Counted from the stretch's first letter, positions 31,378 through 43,500 are shown. The stretch is 64,000 bases of DNA from Chrysophaeum taylorii (GCA_029834535.1 JAQMWT010000366.1:62001-126000); one strand, 5' to 3'. Translations and numbers: made by a program. The notes: generated by a model not told the origin, from the letters alone.

Positions 31378-31465
31378 CCCCTCGTCTACAGGCCCGTGAT
31401 TCCGGACTGGCTCCTGTCGGTCCGGCCTGGCTCCCATGCTCTGGAGAGGTCTGAAGTTAGTTAGT
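31378..31465 (+). mobile_element. 5'-truncated LINE 3' end
   Basis: The plus-strand copy of the block seen at 27071-27160 and 38660-38740 contains GACTGGCTCC, GGCCTGGCTCCCATG and GAGAGGTCTGAAGTTAG, followed by TTAGTTA and then an opposing (ACTA)n tract to about 31502. No coding part of the LINE is attached. Confidence 0.6.
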
Positions 31466-33664
31466 TACTAACTGACTGACTAACTAACTAACTAACTAAC
31501 TAGCATTGTGTCCTTCTTCTCCTTCCTCTGCGTCAGCGCCTTCATCGTCGTTATTATTCTTGTCGGTCACATTGGTCGCCCTTTGTGCAGTGTAGGTTCT
31601 CTTTTCTTTCTTGCTTGCTTTGTCCTGTAGAAGAACCCACTCGAGAAAGATTCTCTCAATAGAGCATCATTTTAAGCTTCCTTTCTATCCATCTTTCTTT
31701 CTTTTCTCATTTTCCTGAAATAATATCAAGAGATTCAAGTATGACGTCACATCGACTGCCTGTTCAAGCGTGACCTCGTTTTTTTACCCTCTCTACACGG
31801 AACGTTCCGTTCGCCAACGGATGGTCCGTTCGAATCTGCTGCGCGCCACGAAAAGATCTTGATTGATTTTTCAACAAGCACGGCGAGGTGCAGGTGCAGA
31901 GGAGGCAAGCCAGGAGCTAGCCACAACGGCCGAGACGGCGCCACGGCGGGCCGGCAGGCTCGGGGGAGGAGAAAAGCTCTCGGGGCTACTGGTCAGTTGT
32001 TGGTCAGTGACCCTACGTTTCTCAGCGAGGCGCGCCTCCGAATATTGTGCGCTAGGCAAGCTGTCGGCTGTTAGGCGCTGTAGCAACCTGTGCGGACTTG
32101 GATCCTGTGAGTTATTGGATTTCCGTAGTCTCTACATTGGATTTTTTTCCGTAGTATCTACATTGTGGGTTTTTTTTTTTTCGCGTCAATTCGCGTCAAT
32201 GCGCGCCATCGCGTCCGTCCGGTCCGTGCCATTGTGGACTACGTCGTTTCTGTCAAGCGTGGTCGCGACGTGGATAGTCTTGAATCGAGACGATGATGTG
32301 CTGCCTGGTGCGTTTTGTTGGGAGTGTATACGCCCAGCTGAAAGTGCGGAGGAACGAGGCGCGCGAAGCGGCGGCAATCGTCGCATATGAGGCGAAACGA
32401 AAGCTGAGGCGCGGTCCGTTTGAAGCGAAAGCGGCTCTTCGACGAGAGGCGCGTTTAGGAGACTGTGCGTGCGTTTTGTTTTACCCGCTTCGAAGCATTG
32501 CGCGTCGTCCGCAAGTGCCGCTTCAAGGTGTCGCTGTGGACAGGTGCTGACTCGAGTGTCTCTCGAGCAGGACGTGGTGCCTCGCGCCAGATTTTCGATG
32601 TCGCGTCCGCGAGTCCACGCGGAGCCCGACAATTGGTCCGGCGCGTCGCTTCCGAGGTCATGTTATCACACAACTCCTCGCGCCATCAAGAGCCGCCGTC
32701 CGACCGGCTACCAGCAGCTCCGTAGCGGCTGTTGAGGATTTCCTGGGTGACCGGTTTTCGAGTCTATGAGGATTGCGTGATCGTGAAAATCTGTCGAACG
32801 TCACCTCTGCTCTCCGGTCCTGCGACGAGCTCTTCGTCGTCGAGGGCGACGCGTCGCTCGGGCTTGTGCTCCGCGATTTTCCACTGCCGCAGCGAGTGGT
32901 CCCTCGAGGTCCGCGAGTCGGAAACAGCTCCGGAGCATTTCGGTCGCCGAAGAGCGTCGCGTTGACGACAGCGCGATCTTTGCGCCACGCTGCGAGATAA
33001 TCCTGGCCAACCGCCGCATTCGCTCATCGTCATATGGCGGGCGCCGCGGGATCTGCGATGTTCGGACAAGCAAGAACACCACCTTCATGAACCTTACCGT
33101 TACGATCCGAAACTTTTTGCTTGACGATGTCGAGGACCCGATGCGCGTGAATATGAAGCTCCATCGAGCTTCAAGACGTCGAGCGCTTGAGATGAGCACA
33201 AGTGGCAGAGAGGAGTTTTCTTTCAGTCGCCGAGCCCGAAATTTTTGGGCAAGGAGACGGGGTGTCGGCATCTTATACTACGTAGCGAATCCCTCCAGCA
33301 TCTGCTTCGAGGCGCGTGGTCGGTGTGGGGGAGGCGCGCTCATTGCTGTCACGGTCGGCGCTAATTAAGCACAAGCCGCTTTCCCAAGGCGTCGTCTTTT
33401 TGATAGCCTGGTTTGCTCGAATACTTTGCTCGGGCAGCTTGGGGTTGCGCGTCTTCGTGCCATATGAGCCTTTTGGATGTCGACCATCAGCAGTTTTGTT
33501 CGTCGTGACATCATTCGTAGGCCCGCCGCCTAAGTCCTTCGTGGTGGTACGCACCACGCCGCCTAAAAAAAATTCTCACGGGGCAATTTGCCTGCAGGCA
33601 GCGTTCTGCTGCTGAAGGGCGGGGTCGTCGATCGCGCGTGTCGATGTTGTAGCTACCCTGGTTC

Positions 33665-33855
33665 ACCACATCTTGACTACAGGCCCACGTCCCATTTCGA
33701 CGACGACGACGACGCCCGCGACAGAGTTATGTGGCTACTTTATAGCTGCTTTTTCAAAAAATTGTGATCGCGAAGCACATCCTTGCCGGATTAGTTGACT
33801 TTGACGTTCTTCTGCTCTCCCGGCACATGCGCTGCTTATAACTTCGAACACGGTC
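33665..33855 (+). repeat. diverged dispersed repeat, copy B
   Basis: Partner of 30615-30855. Shorter because of internal length differences. It ends just before a GTGATGGCGGAG stretch with no recognisable coding content. Confidence 0.45.
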
Positions 33856-34114
33856 GGCTGCCGTGATGGCGGAGATTCTTGCCATCCTGGTCGATTATGA
33901 CGGGGGCGCTCTGATGACAAGTGTAAACTTGCGTTCTCACGACATTCAAACGACGGCTCGTCGAGGCGAATTGTCCCTCGGGGGGGGTGCGGAGTCGTGT
34001 CTCGATCTTGTTCTTCCTCAGATCCTTCGGGAGCGGGTATTCCAGGTTTGTTGTTCTCGATAATTGGGATTTGTCGAATTGTCTCTCTTGACACTCTTGC
34101 GGATCAAGTACACG

Positions 34115-34210
34115 TGTGACAACTGGAATGGGGCGTTACTCTAGCGATAAGAGAATGACGTAGGGATACTGCATACGTGGTGCAGGGGTAAGTGTCATAG
34201 CTTCCTCACA
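34115..34210 (-). repeat. terminal repeat of the copia element (3' side)
   Basis: 96 bp, TG...CA with a 5-bp terminal inversion (TGTGA/TCACA). Near-identical to 40117-40215 in the same orientation. The flanking pentamers ACACG and ACAAG are similar but not identical, so a target duplication is only possible. Confidence 0.65.
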
Positions 34211-36100
34211 CAGGTCCTGGAAAAGAAAGAAAAGGAAAAAGGGGTAAGTGAGGTCCTCACACAGGTGCTGGAAAAGAAAATGGAAGAAGGAAAAAGGTAA
34301 GTGAGACACTCACATAGGAGAAGCTTTGAGGAACCCACCCACATCCCCACACACACACCCCTCTTAGCAGTCGACATTTAAAGACGTCAATAGAGGCATT
34401 GTGGCAGAAAGAAACAGGAGAGATCAGGGCGAAGTCACGAGGTGAGGCAACGAGCACGAAGCCGGAGGAAGGAAGGAGCTTCCGTACGGCGGGTGAAAAT
34501 ATCGCTAAGATTGTGAAGGCGGGGAATGTGTTGGAGATCAATGATGTGGTTGCGATGATATTCGGCGGTACTGTAAAAGCGAATGTCAAGATGGCGGGTG
34601 CGCCGTGTGAGACATTGGAGACGGACTTGGGTGACGGTGGTGCTATTATCGACATACATTGGGACCGTGTGACGAGGGAGATCAAAGTCATCAAAAAGTT
34701 TGAGAAGCCAAGAGAGCTCAGCAGTAGCGGCGTAAAGAGCGAGCAACTCAGCTTCAAAAGAAGAGTGGGCAAGTAAGTACTGCGAGCGGGAGCAGTAGGC
34801 GATCATAGAGCCAGCAAGGAGAAAACAAAGAAACAGCTGTGGAGTGGCGGTCATCAGGGTCGTCGGCCCAGCTGGAGTCGGAATAGCCACAGAGACGAAG
34901 GGTAGAATCGCGACCAAGAACAAGGGCAAGATCGTGAGAACCATTGAGGTAACGAAGAGTGTGGGATAAAGCGTGCCAGTGGGGTTTACCAGGATTGTGG
35001 GAAAACGCGCACACTGATTGACGGACCAGGTGATATCAGGGCGAGTCATGATGGACCAAGTGATATCAGGGCGAGTCATGATGGAGATAAATAGGACACA
35101 GCCAACAAGACGACGAAAAGGGATGCGTGCCATGAAGACGTGAGCAGGGGAGCCAGGTGCAGGAGAAGCAGCCGCAGAAACAGGAAGAAGCATTGGGAGC
35201 GGGAGTAAACTCTGGTTTACTGTTGATGAAGCGATGTTCGGTGAGGATTTCACGGATAGCATGGGATTGGTAGATAGCGAGCTTGCGACGTGCGCGAGCA
35301 CGCGTAAGGCGGAGACCAACGGAAGTGGGAAGGCTTTGAAAAACGCAAAAAGGGAGCTTGGTAATGGCCAATGCAAGAACGGGGGTGCGCCACAAGAAGA
35401 TCATCAACGACGAGAACAAGGCGCGGAACGACAGTAGACTTAAGCATGAGTGTGTAGCTGCAAGTGTCACCAGATCCGCGGACGAAGCCACAGTCATTGA
35501 CGAGAAAGCGTGCCAAATAAAGCCACCAATTACGACAAGCTTGTTTGCAACCATACCAAGAGCGACGGAGCGTGTAAATGATTTTGAAACCATCGGTGGG
35601 TTGGCGAGGAGCATAACCTTCGGGTGGCCAGACATAGATGTCTTCGTCAATGAGAGCTTGGATAAAAGCGGGGTTGACATCCAACTTATGCAAATCCCAC
35701 TCGTGAACAGCAACGCCAGACAGGGGCTCGTATGAAAGCAGAGATGACATCCACAGGACGGCACGTGTCGTGTTAAGCAATGCCGTGAACCTGCGTGTAA
35801 CCGCGGACAACGAGGCGAGCCTTGTACGATTTGAAGCGGCCAGAGTCATACTTCTTGCGGAGGATCCACTTGGGGGTACAGATGTTGCCAGAAAAAAATC
35901 GAAGGAACGCGAACAACATCCCAGCAACCAAGCTGACCAAGGGAGCGATACTCTTTGGCGATGGCTTGCAACCAGCCAGGACGCTCAGGATTGGTCTGAG
36001 CTAAAGCTTCACGTAAATGGGTGGAAGTAACGGTAGTTTCGTCAATGTATGAATACTGAGAGGTTTCTTCGGAAGCAGAGTAATAAACATGTGCATGGGG

Positions 36101-36294
36101 ATCAACAAGGGTGTTCTTAAATGTCGACTGCTAAGAGGGGGGTGTGTGTGGGGAGCATGAAGGATGTGGGTGGGTGTGTGGGGTATGAGGGATGTGCCTG
36201 ACGGGCGGAGATAAGTACGCGGGACCTAGTCGGGGTCATCGCCGAGGCGTGGGGCAGGCGAAGAGAGGACGGGCCCCACATCAACAAGGGTGTT
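36101..36294. repeat. short insert with 15-bp direct repeats and an inverted copy
   Basis: The 15-mer ATCAACAAGGGTGTT lies at 36101-36115 and again at 36280-36294, bracketing 164 bp. The first 60 bp of the insert (ATGTCGACTGCTAAGAG and a GT-rich run) is the reverse complement of 34330-34384 in the same element. This looks like a small nested insertion with a target duplication, or a rearrangement of the element's own 3' region. Confidence 0.55.
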
Positions 36295-37834
36295 AGCTAA
36301 ACAAAGGGGAAGGAAGACATAATGAACTAACAAACGAAAGCTAACATAAGAGACATACGAAGAGTTACAGGAGGAAACAGAAGCGACAGAGGAAACAGAA
36401 TCGACATTGTGACAGGATGAAACAGAATCGACATTGCGTTGTTGACAAACGCCAGTATGAAAGTTTGTTGGTTGTTGTAATGCGCTTTGGTCGACTTTGC
36501 GCGGTCGGCTCCGTTTGGCGCGACTTTGTTTTGCACTTTCCTCAGGAGGTTTTGGGCTCTTTGGTTTTGTCGGCTCTGGTTTGCTCGACTTTGTTTTGCA
36601 CTTTCTGTTGTTTTCTCTCTCTTGCACTTTCTGTTGTTTTCTCTCTTTGGTGCGTCGGAGTTTATGAGCTCGTAGAATGGTCGGTTCACGTGATGGGGTG
36701 ATCAGTCCCAGTGAAACCGGCGCATTCTCATCAAACACAGGGGGCAAGGGGGCAACAGCGGAAGAACAGCGGAAGAACAGGTGACAATCGGGCAACAGCA
36801 GGAACAGGTGACAATGGGGCAACAGTAGACGAGAGCTGGGAAGCGTGATTCGAGTCAGAACAACGTTGAAGTTCCTTCGGTGGTTGACATTGCAGGAAAT
36901 CTGATAATCGAAACTGTCAGCAAAATCGAGGTCTGAAGAACAATAGCGACAAAAGTGCCTGGGATGACGTGCGTTAGACGATTGTGGCCACTGAGAATCG
37001 CAGCGGGGCAAAGATAGCGGAAACACAAGCTGGTACATATGATGGCGGTGTACCAGACGTCTGATGAGAACGTTGCCTTTGGGCAGTATGTTATATATGT
37101 TGTATGGTGACCAGGTTATGACGATGGTCGGAGGCGACTGAAGCAAAAACAGGCGTAAACAGGGTTGATGCGAACGTTGGGTGTTTGGTTATTGTGGCGC
37201 GAGCAAGTTGCCATGGGCACGACCGCGTCCTGTACGCGAAAATGGAAGACTTCGGACGCGCCAGCGGTGTTAGGAACGAACACGGGTAGACCAGGCTGCT
37301 GTATGCCAGCCTGCTGTGGCAGATAAGAAAGTGGCCCGTTTTCGCATTCGCAAGAACGAAGTTGCCATATGGGCCAACGTTGGAGGAGCAAGCGGCGAGC
37401 TTCGCGTCATACTCGAATAGACTGCGGTAGAAGTTGGCGACAGTGGCAAAACAGTTGTGGCACGTAAGAACGTTGCAGATAGCGTCGCAGTGGCACGTAA
37501 GAACATTGCAGATAGCGTCGCGGGCGCTGAACACGGAATTCACTGCGATAGCAAAACCGGATTTTAAAGGTCAGAAAAACGGCGAAAAGGCGATAGTGCG
37601 TGAAGGAGAACCACAACATTGTGTTGATACCGTAGACGAAGAAGCCGAATAACACACCAAAGAAGCGGCGGTCCAGGATCCCGAAGATGAGCGATCCAAC
37701 CACATAGGAAGCACGAAAACTGCGCACGCGAAAAATTGACAGGCACAGCTTAGTTGTGGCAGGTGAAATGCGCGATGGAACGTGATTCGCTGGTTTTACC
37801 AAAACCGACAAGCACAACGAGGAGTGGATCAACG

Positions 37835-38005
37835 AATAGCTGAAAATGCACCACGGGGAGTGGAGCAACGAATAGGCGAAATACAGAACGAGGAGGGGAG
37901 CAACGACGAGGTGAAAAGACAGAACGAGGAGAGGAGCAACGACGAGGGGAAAATACAGAGCGAGGGGCTGAGCAACGAATAGCAGAAAATACAGAACGAG
38001 GCGCC
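37835..38005. repeat. about 36-bp minisatellite inside the copia element
   Basis: About four to five imperfect tandem units containing GAGCAACGA, then GAAAATACAGAACGAGG. A second, two-copy 33-bp unit (CACGTAAGAAC..TTGCAGATAG) lies near 37455-37530, and a TGTTGGG-type unit near 38320-38352. Confidence 0.6.
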
Positions 38006-38659
38006 TGTGCAATGGGAGCTAAAAACAAAAACGAGGGGCTTCCGTGGGATGGGGTTGTTGATGTGCTTGCGTCAGAAAATCGGCGGTACACACGCTGACT
38101 TGGAATTATCTTGATTGGCAGAAAGGTGCAAAGATGATAAGATAGAGTATCGGGAAGTGTATTTGAGACGGTGGGTGTGGCCGTTTAAGGCGGTGAAGGG
38201 GGGGTGTAATAGGTGGAGGTATTAAGAAAAGCGGCGGAGAGGAACTAGAATCAGTCAAGGTTGGAGTAGGCATAGGAGCAGAAAAGGTAGTGTTACTGGT
38301 GGTTTTGGTGAGTTGGTGGGTGGGTGTTGTTGGGTGTTGTTGGGTGTTGTTGGAGTCATTGGGAATGTTACGCTGTTGAGAAGAACGGCGATGGTGGGTA
38401 GCGCGTTGTCGTGGAATAGCTTGGAACTTTGAAACTTGCGGCAGTCCCCCTTAAAGTGAGCCTTGCAGCCGCCAAAAGGACATCGGGTAGTGCGTCGGAA
38501 TCGAGTAGAGCCAGGTTGTTGGGAAAGGGGGGAGTCTAGGGTAGGTCAGTTGGAAGAGTCGGAAGTCGTGGCTGACGACGCGGCGGATAGCGCGGCGGAA
38601 GTGGTTGTGCATGCCATCGAAATTGATTGTTGTTGAACTTCTCAAGGGTACAACCACAT

Positions 38660-39535
38660 TCTAACTAAAAACTAACTTCGGACCTCTCCCGGGCATGGGA
38701 GCCAGGCTGGGCCGGTAGTAGCCGGTCCAGGATCACAGAGCAAAAAATCACACAGTTGGGGTAGAAGCTTGGGAAGAAATTGCATGGATGGCGGACCGCC
38801 ACTGCGCGCGGTCTTGTGCGAGGTCGTGCCACGAGTTGAAGGGGATGTCGCATTTCCGGAGTGCCTTGGCGAGCGACCTCCCGTACGTCATCTGCGGAGC
38901 CCCCGGTGGGCGCTTGGAGCGGACCCAAGACGAGAGCATCTTGCGAGGGAGTCGGGAGAAGGGCATGCGGGCGACGTGACCGGCCCAGCGGAGCTGGCGG
39001 CGCGTGACGTAGACGTCGATGGACTCGAGGCCGAGGCGCCGCCGCAGGATCTCCGTTGAGATGTGGTGGGGCCAGGTGTGTTTCCGGGTCACACGACACA
39101 TGACGCGGGCGCACTGCGCGTGGAAACACCGCAGCCGGCGGAACAGGACCTCGGTGAGGCACCACGATTCCGCACCGTGAAGGAGGATGGCCAGGACGAG
39201 CGAGACATAGACGAGGCGCTTGGCGCGAGCAGAGACGGACTTCGAGGCGAAGATGCAGTCCCGCAAGGCACCGAAGGCCTGAGACGCCTTCTTGATCCGC
39301 GCGTCGACGTCTGAGTCGTCGCGGCAGTCGCGCGAGAGGACCGAGCCGAGGTACTTAAACTGGTCGACGACCGGTATGAAGCGGCCGCGCCCGAGCTCGA
39401 TGTCCGAGAGGTTCGTGTCGTCGAACGACTTTGGGTCGCCGTACAGGTGTGCCGGGCGAGCGACCCACATTCATCGGTACGAAACGCGAGACGATAAAAC
39501 AAAGCCAGTAAGTCTTGAACGATGCACGTATTCAA
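38660..39535 (-). mobile_element. LINE fragment: reverse-transcriptase C-terminal end and 3' tail
   Basis: The open stretch from about 39470 to 38748 codes the distal part of a non-LTR retrotransposon ORF2. FKYLGSVLSRDCRDDSDVDA and ARIKKASQAFGALRD follow the polymerase core, then LLHGAESWCLT, IDVYVTRRQLRWAGHVARM and SRLPRKML, the pattern common at the end of RTE/Jockey-like LINE proteins. The polymerase core itself is absent, so the copy is 5'-truncated. Downstream it runs into the 85-bp block shared with 27.1 and 31.4 kb and ends in a TTAGTTTTTAGTTAG tail. It lies inside the copia element, so it inserted after it. Confidence 0.75.
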
Positions 39536-39575
39536 ATGCGAGGACCCACTCGAGGGTGCGTCAGATCAGGTAGAA

Positions 39576-39668
39576 TGTCGAGCAACTTGAACTCCGGTGA
39601 TTGGTACAGTGCCGAGCAACTTGAACGCCGGTGATAGGTACAATGCCAAGCAACTTGTATACTCCGAT
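39576..39668. repeat. three-copy about 32-bp tandem repeat
   Basis: Units sharing GAGCAACTTGAAC and CCGGTGAT.GGTACA are repeated about three times with substitutions. Confidence 0.65.
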
Positions 39669-40116
39669 GATGAACTTGTTGAGGAAGTTCGCTACGCGAT
39701 CCCCATCGCCCATGTAGACATCGGTATTGCGCTTGTAAAGTCGCGTGAAGTTCATGTCGCGGTTTTCATGGATATCAACGTTGTTGCTTGACGCGAAATT
39801 CGCCTTCAGAGCAGCGAGATGCTTCTGCAGAGCAGCGAGATGCTGAGATGCTGCTTGTCCAAGGATCGTTGGTCGAGATAATGTGATCGCCGGTGGATAT
39901 GATCATGTTCTCAAGACGACGACGTGCCATTGGTGGGAAAAAAAAAATGTCGCTCACCGCTGACGGCATCAAGTTTGTGCGAAAGCTTGCTAGCTTGAAT
40001 TTCGATCGAAGACATGATAGACGACAACGAACCGAACACGTAGCAATGAACTGAAGCCGAGGAGGTGTCGCCACGAAGTCAAGCAGAGGCTCAACCGTGG
40101 AGAACACCTGCTGCCA

Positions 40117-40215
40117 TGTGACAACTAGAATGGGGCGTTACTCTAGCGATGATAAGAGAATGACGTAGGGATACTGGATACGTGGTGCAGGGGTAAGTGT
40201 CATAGCTTCCTCACA
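40117..40215 (-). repeat. terminal repeat of the copia element (5' side)
   Basis: 99 bp, partner of 34115-34210. Its outer end lies only 5 bp from the first base of the MULE terminal inverted repeat at 40221. Confidence 0.65.
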
Positions 40216-40242
40216 ACAAGCAAGGGGGTATAAAATTGGGAT

Positions 40243-40500
40243 CCGTCAAGTTTGGTCAAAAAGTTTGGTGAATTTCTCTCATGTTTGCTCGATTTTGATG
40301 TATGATTAAGGAAAAACTCACATGTGTGGTCACTTTCCATAGAAGTTAGGTCAGTTAAGTTTGGTCACTCCGAAGTTGCATTAAGTTTGATCAATCAACC
40401 CTTCAAGTTTGACTAATTTCCTTGTAAGTTTGGTCAACAAGTTTGGTCACTACTCCTCAAACTTCCACAGTATTGACCAAACTTCGGCCTTTTAAATCAA
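40243..40500. repeat. MULE subterminal AAGTTTGGTCA motifs, left
   Basis: About eight plus-oriented copies of AAGTTTGGTCA or close variants (AAGTTTGATCA, AAGTTTGACTA) and about three inverted copies lie just inside the left end of the transposon. Such clusters commonly serve as transposase-binding sites. Confidence 0.75.
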
Positions 40501-43500
40501 ACTTAAGGAGGCTTTTCAAGGGGGCGCGTGAGCGCTTTTGGTGCGAAAATGCTTTTAAAACGAAAGCTAGGTGCTGCAGCTACGCAGAATCTACCGTGGC
40601 GTTACACGCGCGGCATGGACACCCCCCCATGACCGCCTTAGAAGGAGATCCTAAGGCAGCGCGGCGATACGCAAGGAGCTTCGCATATTGAGGGCTGCGA
40701 CGCGCGGCCTCGCCAGCAGTTTCCCACGGCTTGACGCGGTTAAGCTGGGCCCATTCTCGCACCTTCCATCGTAGGAGCATCCCATACCGCGACTCACCAT
40801 GGTGCTGTTGCCGTGGTCGTCCGCCATTCTTCGGCAAGAGGCAGACGCCAAAAGACAAGGGTAAATGGTCAGCGTGACACGGATCACCCCATTCTGGATC
40901 CCAAAATCCGAGAGGGAGAGCGTCTTTGCGAATCGATTCAGGGTCGAGAGCGCGCATCAGAGGTTCTAAGGAGGGTGCCTCTTGATAGTGTTGTGGAGGT
41001 TGTCGTCGGCGGTCTTGTCGAGGCAACCACACGGCTATGTCGAAGTGCCCCCCGGGCGTTAATGAACCATGGATTTGAAGTCGACGCGGGAGCTTGGAAA
41101 TAAACAAGTCACCTGTGAGCCTTGTTGAACGAGCGGAGAACATGGCGCACTGGGTCCTTTTCTTGGAGCGAGGCTTTCCGGCCGGTGGAGCACGCGTAGG
41201 CCGTCCTGATTGATTGGATTCCTGCACGAAGCCAGTTGTTTCCGTGTCGAGTGCGCTGGGTGTACATGCCCGATAGGACCGTGGGGTCACACGAGCTCGC
41301 TGCTACAAACGTTCTTGGACACTCCCATAAAAACACACATCATTGAACTCGGCTTCAAATATCGCACCGAATCGTTCTCGAAAGGTAAGAAGTACCCCAT
41401 ACTCAGCTCGGCAAGGATTCCCTTGTCTTCGTCGTTCGCATCATATCGCTCCGTATCGTCCCCGTTGTCGTACATGACGGCGAACTTATTTCTGGCGTAG
41501 GTGACTGTTCCAGGAACGTAGTGTTTAGGCTGCGCAGCGGGATATGGCACATCCGAAGCCATCACCCGGACTGATTTGAAACTCCTTAAGCATGTTGAGG
41601 GTGGTGGTGAGCTCGGCGCGCGCACGGTCCCACGCTTCTTTGTCTGTTGGCCACCAGGGAGGAAACGAGCTTGTAGACGACTCTTTCTGCTGCTTGTTTG
41701 GGGGCTCGGTCGACGCGGGAGGCTCGGTATACGCGGGAGACGCGGGAGGCTCGGTAGGCTTGGTAGACGCGGGAGGCTCGGTAGACGCGGGAGGCTCGGT
41801 AGGCTCGGGAGGCTCGGTTGCTTTGCGGCCTCCTTTCCTCCGCTTTTTACTGGCGACCCGGGCTGCAGTTCCTTCTGGGTCCAACCCGGCGAGCGTCTTG
41901 GCCATTTCTTTTCGTGCTCGCTTCCGGTCCTTCTTTGACCCCGACCCCGTATTCTTCCGCAGCGAGGATTCTTGGCGTTGGTCGGTCTTTGGCCTGCCTG
42001 TCCGTCGGGGCCCGATCGCGGATGGCAGCCAAGGCTCAAACTCCTCACCAGCTTCTTTGCATTCGGCTTCAATTTCTCCTTGCGCCGACTCAATTTCCGT
42101 TGCGTTGAGAATCGGAAACACCCCCCCCGACCCGATATTGATTTTCCCAACGCTGCGTCGTGGTCCAAAGTGGATAGAGATCCTCAGCATGCTCACCGCG
42201 AGCTATCTGAGCTCCAATCATGCAAACGCACGGCAAGCGAGAGAACGCGTAGTTGCCACAGCTACAGGAAAGTACGTCGAGTTGCTCCGAATCTTCAAAA
42301 TTCACGTATCCCTTCTGCCCGATAACAACGACGGACGTAAGTTGCTGATTGTTGTCACCTTTGACATACACCAAGAACGTCCCCTTATTGGCGCCAGCGC
42401 CGCCGCCGTAAGGCTGAACTCTTCTTATCCGGGTCTTGCTTTTTGCAACCTTGACTTGGGCATCATTATTGTAGTTGGGCCTACGGTTCACGCTTAGATA
42501 TCACATAGAACAACCCGACAAGTGTGAACATAACAACGGGAGTGTGATCTGAAAAGACAAAGGCCCGTAGGCCCGTACGTATTTGAGATGGTTGAGACCC
42601 TTGAGATTATTGGCCGAAAACACGCCATTTTGATCGAAGACAAGACGAAACTAATGACGCAACAATTTGCATCCGAACACGAGGAACACTCACGTGAGCC
42701 TCTCGCCGGTTTTTGCGCACCGGATGGCCGCTGCGCTCGTATCCGCGTAGGTCGTTGCCTGCTCAGCGAACAAGGTCTGGAGGGACTTGGGTCCGTTGCA
42801 TAACCTCGCGTTGATGTGCTTCTTGTTGAAAGCCTCCGCCGGGTTGTTCGTACTCGTGCCAAAGAGTGCCCTGGGCCCGTCTAACACTGTGACGGTGTCT
42901 GCTTCCTGATCGTTCAGATGCTTTCGCGCATATTCGCGCCGACTGGCAACCTGTAGTGCCAGAAAACTCAATGCCACGAGGAGATTATGACTCCCAACGC
43001 TGGGCCTTGGGAGAAAGTTCGGCATGAAAAGCGTCGCTGGCCGCCTTCGTAGGCGCCTCAACAAAGCGACGAAAGATAGCGGCATCCCCGGATTCCGCGA
43101 TCTTTGCGATGTTCTCGCTGCCGTGGTTCACTGTGAATAGGACGTATTCACGAAGAGTAAACAGTTCATCAAAGACTTACTGTACGAGAAGGCGTCGGCC
43201 TCGGGCGTATGCTGCGCAGGAATCGGAATTAGACGAGGAATCAAATGGTGCTAGCGAGGTCACTCACGGTGACGTGCGCTATGAGGCTTCCCTTTTGGAA
43301 GTCCTGTACTATGACGAATCCCTGACAGTTTCTGTGCGGGATGTTCTCGACGGTCAGTTTAATGACCTTGCGGATCGATTCCGCAGACTCGGTCATGTTC
43401 CACCACGAAGTGGATATCATCACGAGGTGGTTGTTGGCATCACGGCCGGTCACAGAAATCATCACCTGGTTGTCGAGGCAGTGAACGCCGTCAATAAACG

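Larger units (their letters stand above)
29981..34114. other. mobile-element graveyard, no intact gene
   Basis: No intact gene recognised. Contents I can support are CTAA-type tails at about 30387-30403 and 31313-31326, a LINE 3' end at 31378-31465, and a diverged two-copy repeat at 30615-30855 and 33665-33855. The block 31.85-33.6 kb has several short overlapping open frames of unremarkable composition on both strands and no recognisable domain. Confidence 0.4.
34115..40215 (-). mobile_element. broken Ty1/copia LTR retrotransposon
   Basis: A fossil element of about 6.1 kb read on the minus strand. It is bounded by direct repeats of 96 and 99 bp that begin TGTGA and end TCACA and are about 98% alike. 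RNase H and reverse-transcriptase sequence of copia type lies at roughly 34.4-36.1 kb (for example CGYSDSSWADD and AELLALYAATAELSWLL). An integrase-to-RT linker region lies at roughly 36.2-38.1 kb and a protease/gag-side remnant at 39.6-40.1 kb. A LINE fragment sits inside at 38.66-39.54 kb and a 164-bp insert at 36.12-36.28 kb. The coding region carries many breaks and is dead. The similar ends suggest a fairly recent insertion; the coding decay suggests an older one. Confidence 0.7.
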
